Shown one piece after another: positions 1 through 11,700 of a stretch of DNA of 64,000 bases; within the stretch, counting starts at the first letter, position 1; the number at the start of each line of letters is the position of its first letter. The stretch comes from Antedon mediterranea (lineage: Eukaryota > Echinodermata > Crinoidea > Comatulida > Antedonidae), in contig NC_092670.1 of the NCBI RefSeq assembly GCF_964355755.1, forward strand, positions 37,931,795-37,995,794, in the 5' to 3' direction. The position numbers were made by a program, and so were the translations under genes. The notes below the pieces were generated by a model, which saw nothing but the letters and a program-made list of their open reading frames with translations, did no database searches and had not been told where the DNA came from.

Positions 1-1464
1 GTTCGTTCCTATTATACGTTAGACCACACACAAAGCAAGTAATTTGACCAATCACCAGCGAAGGTTCTGATGATCCATTGCGTCGTGATTGATCAATCTA
101 ATTGCTTTGACTAAAATTTCGATTTACATACATTAAAAGGCATATAATAGGCTATTAGATTGATAGTAAAATATTATATAAATTAATAATATACTAATAA
201 TATATTTATGAATTTCCGATTTAAAACCTTTTTTTGCGATCAGTGATCATACAGTTACTATTTTTTTCTCATTTCATTGTATAATAAGGGTTTAGTAAGA
301 TTTGCGTCAGTGAAAGGCCTATACTGTAATAGGATAATAGAAATGATGATAGTAAAATACTAATAAATTAAAAATATACTTATAATATATTTAAACATTT
401 TCGATTTTAAACCTTTTTTTTTGCGATCAGCGACCATCATATAATTACTCATTTTATAAAAATGTATAGTAAAGGGTTTACTAAGATTTACAATATTTTG
501 TAATAAATGTAATGTTATAAGATGTTAGTAGGCCTATGTATTGTCAAGGTATTGTATTTTTTATTTTTACATTAAAAGTATTGACATTCTTCGAATGAGG
601 TTAATATTATTTGTTATTTACTAATCATTTAATATCATATTTTATTGAATTGTACAATGGTAATACACAAAATATTTTGCTAAAAAATGTGATTTTATGT
701 AATTATTTTATCGAAAAATGGCGTAGTTTGTGACAATTGCCGACCGAGGGGGAAACATGATAATTTTTGGCGATGTTTTAGATTTTTTAATTATTTCTTT
801 AATTGTAGGCCTTAAATATATACAGTACTAAAAACCGTGATATTAACTTTTGAATGAATACAACGTTATCCCTAATATAAATAGAACTTATATTAAAAAG
901 AAACGAGCACCAGTGGCGAAAATTAGCATTTGGCGCTTCATAAAAAATTAACGTTTTTCAGACGACGGCGGCTCAACTTGTCGGCGGCTCTACTTGGCCC
1001 AATATTTATTTGTTTACGTTTGAAAGCCTAACAACCGCACGACGATGGTCTCTATCTCCGATAAAGAACTATTATCCGAATTAATAGGACATTTAAATTG
1101 GTGAAAAAGTATTCAATTTTTATTTGTTAACAGAAATATTTACAATAATGATGCTTTAAAACCTATTATTTATTCTTACTAAAAATTGTTTACCTTGATA
1201 ATATTAATACAATATAATTATAAATTAAAACTTATTATTACTATGTGACATTAACGCTTATTTTACCATATTTGGTCATATCTTGGTCAATTTCGGTTAT
1301 ACAAACTGCCTATTGATTTTTTACATATTAAAATATTATGATTATGAAATATTTTATGTATATTTTAAAATAAATTGCACATTTTAGAAGTGTTCCCCAA
1401 AACAGGAGGAATGTTTAGTTAAAATCCTAGACTGCACCAAACACTCCAAATAACTGACAATATA
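1..1464. other. A+T-rich intergenic, with diverged duplication
   Basis: No coding signal is visible. About 1-110 resembles the CCAATCACNAGCGA inverted-repeat family seen better at 63816-63994. About 130-320 is repeated in diverged form at about 320-495: both halves contain GATAGTAAAATA, a TTTAAAACCTTTTTTTGCGATCAG-like stretch and a TTTAGTAAGATTT-like stretch. The rest is low-complexity A+T and includes the likely 3' flank of the PRS gene. An AATAAA on the minus strand at about 1169-1174 is far from the stop and only a weak candidate polyadenylation signal. Confidence 0.5.
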
Positions 1465-1638
1465 GTGACGTAAGGCAGAGGCCCCTGGTTTAGGAGCCCT
1501 CAAACGCTGGAGGCCGGGTGTTTTTTAAGCATTTTTCGACATATTTTAATGCCTGTTTTTTTTTTCTCTGGGCAGTGCTCAGGGGCCCCATAAGCTTCTG
1601 GGTTTAGCCAGTGAGCCCTCATAGCCGTTATGCCACTG
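1465..1638. mobile_element. hAT-like MITE, copy 1
   Basis: A roughly 174-bp non-coding element whose right end reads, on the minus strand, CAGTGGCATAACGGCTATGA. The left end is GTGACGTAAGGC. Both sides are flanked by ACAATATA (1457-1464 and 1639-1646), an exact 8-bp direct repeat. CAGNGGC(A/G)TAAC ends with 8-bp duplications are typical of hAT MITEs. The CA of the left terminus appears lost or changed. Relatives lie at 24852-25006 and about 33730-33834. Confidence 0.65.
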
Positions 1639-1652
1639 ACAATATAGGCCTA

Positions 1653-4600
1653 TTACATTTGAAGATCAAACCCTAACAAACAATGCGATATCGAATCACA
1701 CAGTGAAAGCAGCTTAAAAGGGTCATGCTTTGCGATTTCAAGAGCATGTGGTATGGAATCTGTGATCCATAGATACTTAAATGGAACGTTGCTATTGGAT
1801 GTTGTGAACGACTTCCATGATTCCTTTGGAAACACAGCATGTGTGATGTACGCAGATACGGATTTGGCTCCTCTGTTCATTAAAGCCTAAATGGAAAACA
1901 AAATTGATTATTCTTATAACGCTGACTGTCTTTCGACACAACACACTTCACACAGACTTCTCCCATAAGAGCGATTATTGGCCAAAATGTTCATAGACTT
2001 ATTTATAGATTAATATTTATATTACATATATTTAGACAGAAGTGGCTATTGAAACGGTTGGCTGTGTAATCGGCACAGTTGGCTTGGCTATTCATCTAGT
2101 GTAGAGTCTTTTATTGGCACTGTCAACCCTAAAAACAAGGCATAAGGCTCTGTCTACACTATCAAACCTTTTGTGCAGAAAAATGTGATGTGCCCATATA
2201 TGGACATGATGATGTAATATCACTAACATATTTGGCCATATTACTACCATATTTGGACATATCACTACCATATTTGGGTATATTACTACCATATTTGTAT
2301 ATTCTGTTACTTATTAATCTTGATACAAACCTCAGCACAATTCTTTAAAGTTCCTCCAGTTTGGACAAGATCATCGACAATGATTACATTTTTTTTATCT
2401 GGATCACCTGGTAACAAAACAAACAATCAACTGGTCTGTCATTGGTCAATCAAAACAATCAACTGGTCTGTCATTGGTCGATCAAAACAATCAACTGGCA
2501 ATGGGTTAACCGAAAATATTTTGGGCACACAATCTGTTGTGTGGGAAAATTCCATGAATCAGTTTTTGTATCCTGGATTTGAGACTGATTGTTGTACAGT
2601 TGGAAAAAAACCTTTAGGGCACAAAAAACCATATTAACATTACATTAGAGTATGATAGGTTGCACTAATTAAAGACCATTAAAACCCCTTGTAATTGAAT
2701 GAATATCCAAAAATGATCACACCTTCCTTAACTTGTACTATACGTTTATCTCCATTTCGTATCTTCGTACACGTGATGATATGAAAGTCCGAGAACATCG
2801 ACTGGAAGCGTTTGCATGCTCCTTCATCTGGGAAAGCTATGCAAACATCACGCTTGAATGCATCTTCAAGCTTTGTTACCTCTCGGAGTAGCAATGGTAT
2901 TGCACTTTCCAGCCTATGACAAACAAAAAGTAAAGTTCAGTATAAATATGATATCAATTCTGTGGCACTGAAAATAGAATCCCTGATACCGCCCCAACTC
3001 CTATGTGACAAAAATTGTGGACATGATCACATGATGATGTCATAGAATTTTGATAGTGTAGACAGAGCTTAAAGTCATATGGCTAAGTGGACCGTATAGG
3101 TAGTAACTAACATTGAAAGGTTCTTAATTACGCAATAAACATTGAATAATTAACAACTTACATTATATAATAATAAATCACACACATTATGACAACAAAT
3201 TTAAATATTTTAAAGTGGAGGTTCACACAAACAATTTTAAATTTTTATTTTATTCAGTTCATAATAAACATTATAAATATATTAAGGTATTTTTTTAAAT
3301 TGTCTGTATCCTACATGGTTATTATAAAACTCAGCAAAAAAAGCCATCTTACTTATTCATTTGCATGTAAATATTTTTTAAATGATGCGTTTTTTTTTAA
3401 AATTGTAAAAAAATAGGAACAGAGGAAGCATTCCCGATGAAACCCAACCGGATGATTGTAATTCTTACCGCGGTATAATATTATCTGAAAAGTAGAATCT
3501 TTCTTGAAGACAATGTACGTCATAGATGACAATCTGAGCAGGACCCCGGGCAGTACTTGGAATTTGAGAAAGTAGCATTGCTAGTGTCTAAAGAAACAAA
3601 CAAAATGTTAAGTAGTGTCAATTGATAATGTATAAAGCTCTGTTTACACTATCAAACTTTGTGTGATGTGCCCATATATGGACATAATGATGTCATATCA
3701 CTACCAGATGTTTAAGCATGTCACTACCATATTTGGTCACACCACACTTTTTTTGTCAAACTACAGTAGTTTAATAGTGTAGACAGAGGTTAAGAGACCA
3801 CATAAATATGGAACATTCAAGTACTATAAACAAGGCACATAAAAAGATGAATGTTTTTTAATTGGGTTCTGTGGTGGATTTAAGCCCAGGTCTTCTCTAA
3901 ATTTCACAAATTGAAATGCAAAAGATAGTACTTTAAATTGGATCTGCCACTCTGGGGTTAATAATTAAGCCTGAGAGAATAATTGTTGTTTCGGTGGTTC
4001 ATTGGGGTGATTCGTTGCACCCTGGTTCATTGGGGTTCACTGTGGTTCTTCATTATTGGGGTACAGTGGTTCATTTGGGTTCGCTCTAAATCACCTTAGC
4101 TGTTACAACTTGTCCTTCTGTGTCAACACGTTCCATTGTGCCAGTCGGAAAATATGGAAGGATAAATTTAAAAGATCTTGCCAAATATCTGAAATAATAT
4201 AATGACCAATCATTTTATCAGAGCATTTATAGAAAATATTTTTTAAGAAATGAATAAAGATAAAAAATAAAATAAACAAATAAATTTCTAGAAAAAAAAC
4301 AATTACCTAGGCATTGTGTACAACATACTAATTTGTTCAAATACAACTTCTGGCGAATGAAAACTTCCTAAAAATATAACTGCAAAAAAAAATGTTGAAA
4401 TTGTAAATTTTAGTCAACCAGACCCCCAGTGGGGAGCTGTGGTTCAGGGATATTATACTTCCATGAATATACAAGAAAACTTGTTATATTTTATTTACTA
4501 GTTTTTCTGCCTGTACGTTTTAAGATAGATCATATATTTAAGAAGTCAGCCTTTTCATACCATCTCTACCCGCACACTCCTTCACATTTTCAATAAAGAG

Positions 4601-5170
4601 ATTTGGCCAGCCATCATTGAAAGACTTCCAGTGGATAGTTTTCCGAAACTCTACAGTTTGAAACCGTCTTTTAAATTGAGGCGAGCGCTGTAAATAATAA
4701 TAAAAAAAGTTTTAATTAAATTAGTAATTACTGTACTAAACTTGCAACAATTTTATAATTAATTTTTTCTATAATTTAACAAATTTTATAAAAAATATCA
4801 ATAATATTTAATTTACAGTATATAATATAAATTATACAGTATATACACATAGGCGCCTATGTGTATATGCTGCCACCATGTTTGTCTCCATGCCAGTGAA
4901 ATAGGTCACCACACTCGCACACAGAGCAGAAAGCGTGACCTTCCGAATTATTTTGAAATACAATTAAGAAAAAACTACTTCATTTTTGTTCGGTATGTTT
5001 ACTTCTTTAGGTGACAGAGGTGTTTTGGTAGATTCTACATCACACGTTTGTTTAATGGCTTCAGCCAAACTCTCCATAGAAGGATGACAAAACAACAAAG
5101 CAGAGCGACTCGAAAACTCGGAGAAAGTCGCCATTTTGAACATTCCAATAATTTCTAGGGGGAATCTCAT
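1653..5170 (-). CDS. Class II (plant-type) ribose-phosphate pyrophosphokinase
   Basis: Makes PRPP from ribose 5-phosphate and ATP for nucleotide synthesis, presumably in the cytosol. Eight exons join in frame: 5170-4979, 4687-4561, 4379-4307, 4188-4095, 3587-3469, 2913-2723, 2407-2331, 1886-1653. They total 1107 nt, 368 codons plus stop, and every junction is GT-AG. The PRPP-binding loop reads [13 protein letters not shown] at about residues 273-285, GDKRIV precedes it at about 256-261, and the C-terminal exon has [14 protein letters not shown] and WITDS. FPTGT and LQERFYF lie upstream. These match plant PRS3/PRS4 (class II, described as phosphate-independent) rather than animal PRPS1/2. It is somewhat longer than plant versions because of a 5' extension; ATGs at codons 10 and 13 are alternative starts. 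It is divergently arranged with SRRT. Intron MITEs lie at 2146, 3002 and 3636. Family is firm; enzymatic activity is inferred. Confidence 0.93.
2146..2299. mobile_element. AGCTCTG MITE, copy a (right end missing)
   Basis: Begins TAA-GGCTCTGTCTACACTATC and carries the family's internal units (CATATTTGGNCATATNACTAC). The right terminal repeat is absent. It ends about 30 bases from the splice donor of PRS exon 7 (2331), in the last intron. Confidence 0.75.
3002..3070. mobile_element. AGCTCTG MITE, copy b (left half missing)
   Basis: A short fragment with TATGTGACAAAAATTGTG, GATGATGTCAT and the right terminus GATAGTGTAGACAGAGCT followed by TAA. It lies in the PRS intron upstream of exon 6. Confidence 0.7.
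3636..3790. mobile_element. AGCTCTG MITE, copy c
   Basis: A near-complete 155-bp copy in a PRS intron. The left end AGCTCTGTTTACACTATCAA and the right end AGTGTAGACAGAGGT are inverted repeats, and TAA flanks both sides, consistent with a 3-bp TWA target duplication. Confidence 0.8.
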
Positions 5171-5730
5171 TTACTAACTTAAATATCTACCAAAAATAAA
5201 ATTAATTTACTCGATTTTCTGCACATTTTATTTTACAGCTTCTGTTATAATAGTTTTGAATGTTTTATATTATGAGTTTTATTACAATTTAAAATGCAAA
5301 AATATTACAAAGATTAAGAAAATAACATTTAGTTAATGGACTGACCTAGCCTACCTTTTGATGCATTTTAAATCCGCGGACTCCACGCGCTGTATTTGGA
5401 AGGTGTTTTACACGGAAGATAATTTATATTTTAAGAGGTATTTTTAGTATAATTCGTTAATTTTTTTCTTTCAAAATGTTTACTAGTGTTTATAAGTGTG
5501 AGTGAATTATATATAATAAAGAAAAAGCTACAAAATATAGGTAACTAAAGCCTCCTAACTATTAAGCCGACCGAGTGCGTGCCCACCACCACACCAAACA
5601 TTCAATTAAAAGCCGGCCGGCGCGATAGGGTCTAGCCGGCGAGACTCACAACAAAACAAGCAGGTGTAGGCCTAGCCTAAACCTAGAGTATTATTAAAAC
5701 CTAAAGTAATTTTTTTTATAGAGTTTAATT
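5171..5730. promoter_or_regulatory. Shared upstream region of PRS and SRRT
   Basis: The two start codons face away from each other across 560 bp, so both promoters must lie here or in undetected 5' exons. A local C+G-rich block at about 5565-5650 (CCGACCGAGTGCGTGCCC, GCCGGCCGGCGCG) stands out from the A+T-rich surroundings. A possible short SRRT 5'-UTR intron could run from CAG-GTGTAG near 5664 to TTTTTATAG at 5721, just before the ATG. No clear TATA box is seen. The bidirectional promoter is inferred. Confidence 0.55.
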
Positions 5731-8700
5731 ATGGATAGTGATGATGAAGATAGACGTCACAACCGAGACAAGTTCCGTCGTGAACGTAGTGACTACGCTG
5801 AAAGACGAGACAGAGATGATCGCAGAGTTGGAAGAGAAGATTGGAATGATAGGTAAACATTTTTCAACAAAAAAATACATTTGAACCAACTAGTAGAAGA
5901 GTACAATACAATTAACTATTGAATGAAATAATATTTTCCTCAATAAAAATAAGGTTTACGACCAACTACAGGAGACTAGAATAGTCATAATAATGCCACA
6001 TGAACATTTATGAAAATTGTCATCCATATAACAAGATACGATTTACACATTTTATACATTTTAAAATACTTAATTACAAAATCATACAATAGTATCAAAT
6101 TGTAGAATTGAAATTCTATAAGTTGCAATTTAAAGAGATAAATATATATTATTCTATGCATTTTGTGCTTTTTTTAAGAAGGCCAAGGGACAATCGTGTG
6201 AACCGGGATTGGCAACCACGACGAGATTACAATAGAAACCGGAGAGATAGAGGCTACAGTCCGAACAGAAGGGCTATGAGTCCACCAAATAAAAGACCAA
6301 GAAGAGATTGGTTAGTAGTTTCATGTTGATTGAATCACCTTTTTTACGATCTCCCTAAAAAACTCACCAATTCTCAAATTAAAATTGCATTTACACTATT
6401 TTTCTTTAGGAATACTGGAGGTTATAGGTCATATAGCAACTATGGAGGTGGTAACTATGGGGGAGGCGGCGGAGGAGGAAATTATTGGGACCGTAATGAA
6501 GGAGGACAGAACTTTGGACATAATCAGTCTCATAGGTAAGAGTTCAAATGACAGAAGGCTGTCAATACAATGGTGTATTATGGATACAAGAGTAGACCCA
6601 CCTGTTCCTCAGGATTCAATTAGGAGGCTTATTCTATCAAACTTTATGTGTCAAAAAATGTGATGTGCCAAAATATGGTAGCGATATGGCCAAATACAGT
6701 ATGGTAGTGATATGACATCATGTCCATATATGGGCACATCACATTTTTGTCGCATAAAGTTTGATAGTGTAGACAGAGCTTAAGATTTTATGTAAACACT
6801 GCATTTTATCTGAATTTTTAGGAATGATAGTGGGAGTTCAATGATGACGTTCAAACAGTTTTTAGCATCGCAGGATGACACCATCGACGATCAGGAGGCT
6901 GTGCGTAAATACAACGACTACAAAGTTGACTTTCGCCGCACACAGCTTAGCGAATACTTTTTGGATCACAAAGATCAAGAATGGTAAGAATTAATTAATT
7001 ATTAAAATCTAAATCTATTCAAGATATAGTAGGCCTTGAGATGTGAACATTAATGTTAGCCTAAGGTGAAAATTCTGGAAATCACTAGGCCCCACTTGGT
7101 TCTCACTGTCAATCATTAAACAATAAAACCCTGCCAAAATAGCATGTGGACATTCAAAATTTTATTTCCGTTTAATGAGAAAATTAGATTTGAATCTGAT
7201 GCGTTTTGAAGTATTTTTCATAATAATTTTGCATATTTTGTGGGGAAAATAATAATAGAATGGTTATATTATTGAAAGAAATTCTGCAAGGTGCCGTTCT
7301 CTCTCTTGTTAATATTTATAATACATTCATGTATTATTCATTCATAAATTAACTTATAATTTTTTTTTCTCTGTTCATTATTCACTTTAATATGTTACTT
7401 CCATTTACAGTTTAGTTGAGCCGAATAAAACCCCGCTTAATTCAGGGGAGCCTATAGTACACGTTATCATGTCGATGATCTAGTTAAACAACATGAGTCA
7501 AATTTTATCGCTCGCATACGCTCTGTTTATTGAGCTTAAGAATCAGGAAAGCGTCTGTCCATCTACATACGCGCGTGTTTAACGAAAGAGATTTTTCGCA
7601 TGTATTTATTGAAATGATTTCATACGCACTTATATCCATCTCGCATTGTATGCTCTGTTTATTGAGCTTATTTTATCAAACTCCTCCCAATATGAATATT
7701 CATAAGGATTGCAGCCGAGGATTATGGGTAATTTCACCGTGATATTATGGTTTGTCTATTATAATGTGTTACAGGTTTGTTTGTTTTTCTTCCCATTGAT
7801 GGGACATTTTTATTAAAAAAATACTTTATAAAGTAATTGATTTCTTTATTCTGCTAATGTTTTTTTTTCTCATATTTACTGACCGTTTTTCTGAAACATC
7901 AACTTACTAATTGATTCAAACTTAAATGATTTTTAATCTTTAATCACATTATTTTTAGTATAAAATCTTTTTTCAACAGCATGGATTGATTTTTTTTTTT
8001 TTTATATTGCTACCTTTGAACAATCTTTTTAACAGATCCTACATAAATGCTTTATGTTCACATATTGTTTTTTTGTTTATTAATTTTGCTAAGGTTTCGC
8101 ACTAAATACCATCCTGACCTTTGCATGCAACAGAATGCGGCGCGACTAAATGGAGTACGTTTACGATTGAACGTTTTCCTCGAGTTGTGGAAAGAAAACT
8201 GGCTTGATGGGATATCTTGCGAGTTCAACAAACCAGACGAAATTATTAAAGTTCTTGATGCTGGTGAGTACTTTGCTAAATGTTCTGTTGAGGAGCTGTA
8301 GCTTGGTGATTAACATGCTTGCCTTCTAATCCCAATGTCAGGGTTCAATCCTGACCTAGTGCCAGGGTTGTAACTCAAGACTCTTATGAACAAGTCTACA
8401 CTGTTGCGTAAGATTTTCCTAATCAATTTAACCTAAGAAAAGTGATTTTTTTGATACGGTCTTTTTATGCTTTATTCTATGTGACCTTTTCTTCAGCTGT
8501 CATCAAAATGGAGGGTGGAACCGACCTGGACTTGACTATTTTGGATGAAAAGGAAGAAGGAAGCGAAGTGGAAGATGAGGTGGAACAGAATCGTGAAAAG
8601 AAACCTGCATCCGAGCCAACCAAAGAGGATGAAGAAAAGAAAGAAAAGAACACAGAGTAAGCCAATTAGCCGGAAACTGGACAACACTGGACTTGCCCAA

Positions 8701-11700
8701 AAAGTCCAGGAGGCCCATGAATTCCAGGAATCCTATGATGTCTTGTTTTCAGATTATAGCATTTTAAAGCCTTGTCTACACAATCAAACTAGTTCAACAG
8801 AAAAAGTGTGATGTGCCCAAATATGGTAGTGATATGCCAAAATATGGTAGTGATATGCCCAAATATGGTAGTGATGTACCCAAATATGGTAGGGATGTGC
8901 CCAACTATGGTAGTGATATGCCCAAATATGGTAGTGATATGCCCAAATATGGTAGTGATGTGCCCAAATATGGTAGTGATATGCCCAAGTATTTTATTGA
9001 TATGACATCATCATCACAATTTTTTGTCACATAGAGTTTGATAGTGTAGACATAGCTTCAGGTTTATTTTGACAACCTAAATATGTAAAACTGAAATTGA
9101 GAAACTTGTCTTGTGCTAATGAATTGGTTTTTTTTTCTTAAAATAAATGATACTTGACTTGAAAACAGTACCTAATGTGTAGTTAAAATCATAATAAATA
9201 ATAATAAATGTAATTCCAATTTTTTGTTATTTCTTAAGTGGCACAGTAGCTGTGTGCTAGGCTTGATTACCAAGTACTCAGTTTTAGTTCAAATCTTATG
9301 AATATAATATACGTTTATAGGGAAAACAATGGAAAGGAAGATGGAGAGATGGTTGACGATTCAGATGACAAGGATGACGAAAAAGATAATGAGGAAGAGA
9401 AGGAAAAAGAAACAAAAGTAAGATTAAACAGATTCTTTATTTATTTATCTATATCCTTATTTTTCATTTGACACATCTTGAACTAGTCTGTATTAAAATG
9501 TATTTTTCAGTTCAGTTTTGTTCGGTTCACTCAAATATACAAACACAAACATAACATAGAAAAAAGCACAAGATAACAATGTTAAAAGAATGACCCGAGG
9601 AATAACCCAAGAAATTTTACAAGAAAACTTATTTCCATTGGGGTCCTCAGACATAAAATAACACTGATAATTGATTGTACTGTAAACATAATGTAGGATT
9701 ACACAGGTATTTTGATTTTACATATTTAAAATTTAGTTAAAATATTGCAATGTTTAAACGTTTAATTGCACCTAATACAATTGCCTAAAGTTTAAAAATA
9801 TATAAAATATTGTACATAACTGTTACACAGGTATTCTTTCAGATAAAAGTGATTTTACATTATATTTAAAATTATTTATAAGTATTGCAATTTTTAATAT
9901 TATTGTTTTAGGATGAAAAGGTAGAAGAAATAAAGGAGAAAACTGAACCTAAACCTGATAAAACGGTATGTTTGAGGTTTTAATTGTTATATCATCCACT
10001 GTAGAAGGCACTTGTCCATTTAAAATAACGTTGCCGGTATGCCTCCATCTGGCCTCTTGACAGAATTTTAATTCAATCACATTTTGTGCATAAATATTCA
10101 CTAAAACATATAAAGCTCTGTCTACACTATCAAACTTTATGTGAAAAAAAATGTGGTGTACCCATATATTGACATGATGATGTCATATCACTACCATATT
10201 TAAGCATATCACTACCATATTTGGGCACATCACATTTTTTTGGTCAAACTAGTTTGATAGTGTAGACAGAGCAGTAGATAGATTAAATTTTGTAATTTTA
10301 AACGAGAGTATGATTAGTGATTACGGACACTTATTTAAATTTGGTACTATAGGATGAAGCTGAAAAGCGTGGCACGAAGCGTAAGCGAGACAGGGAGTAT
10401 TCGTCGAGCTCAAGTAGTAGTGGTGGCAGTAGCAGTGACAGCGATTCCGACTCGGATGGAGAACATCGCAACAAAAAAGATAACAAGCCAGAGGTCAAAA
10501 CAGAAGATGTGAAGGGGGAAAAAGATGAAGGTAATTAATTTCAAATATAGTTATTATCAACGGCAAAATAATAATTGACAAAGGTGAAAATTTAGCTATC
10601 AAAGCTTATTACCATCTTTGGTTGTTGTATATGCTCTTCTGAAATGTAAACCTAAAACTCTGTCTACACTATCAAACTTTATGTGACAAAACAAATGTGA
10701 AGTACCTAAATATGGTAGTGATACAGTATGCTTAAAGATGGTAGTGATATGACATCATCATGTCCATATATGGGCACATCACATTTTTTGTCACATAAAG
10801 TTTGATAGTGTAGACAGAGCTTAAGGTATAATATTCAGAGACTTGAAATGAGGTTTCCAATTCAATATTTTGTGTCTATATTATGTGAATATTAAAACCT
10901 AATTCTAAGCCTAAAATCGTATCTATTTTAGATTGTTAGTTTAAGTTTTTCAAAATCCTCATTATTGTATATTCTTAAACTATGTTTGCGACCATGTAAA
11001 TTACCTTGATGAACTAAAGTTTATTATTATGTTTAGTGTATTTATGTAATTATTACAGAATATGTTTACATATATATTCACATTAGGTCTTCTATCAAAC
11101 CAACACATTTATTTATAGTGCTTAGATTTAAATCAAATTTAGCTACGTTTTTCATAAAAATTTCATACATTTTAAAATAAATTGAATGATAATTTTTTTT
11201 TTATGATTTACAGAAGCAGGTGAGATAATGGATGAGAAACCAGATCCAAAAGATGAGCAAATTGTTAAGAAAAAAGATGAGAAAATCAAAGAGGAGGATA
11301 CGGGACCAAAGCCTCGTCCTCTTCATAAAACCTACTCGTTATTTATGAGGAGTCTGTCTGTTATGATAGCAAAAACAGAGATTGTACAGGTACTGCTACT
11401 ACTTCCATATGTATAGAAATTATGGTTGTTCTGAGATATACAAAAACAGATAAATGAAAAACTAACAAAAACAATTACAAAGTGTCACATCACTCTCGTA
11501 CGGTATACTGACAAGCATTCTGTGCCCATGGCAGCTGGATAAAAGCTGTTACGAAACCTTTTTGTACAAGAAATTATGGACGGGTAACATGTACCACTAC
11601 GTCAAATAAAGAATAAATACAAATATAATAACTTCCAAAAAAAATAAATTAAAAAAGAAATTATTATATTTTGATTTTTAGATTTGCAAGAAGTACCCCG

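Noticed and set aside
8808-9034. Two overlapping frames encoding MVVICPN and PKYGSDM repeats
   Set aside because: They translate the expanded 21-bp unit of an intronic MITE.
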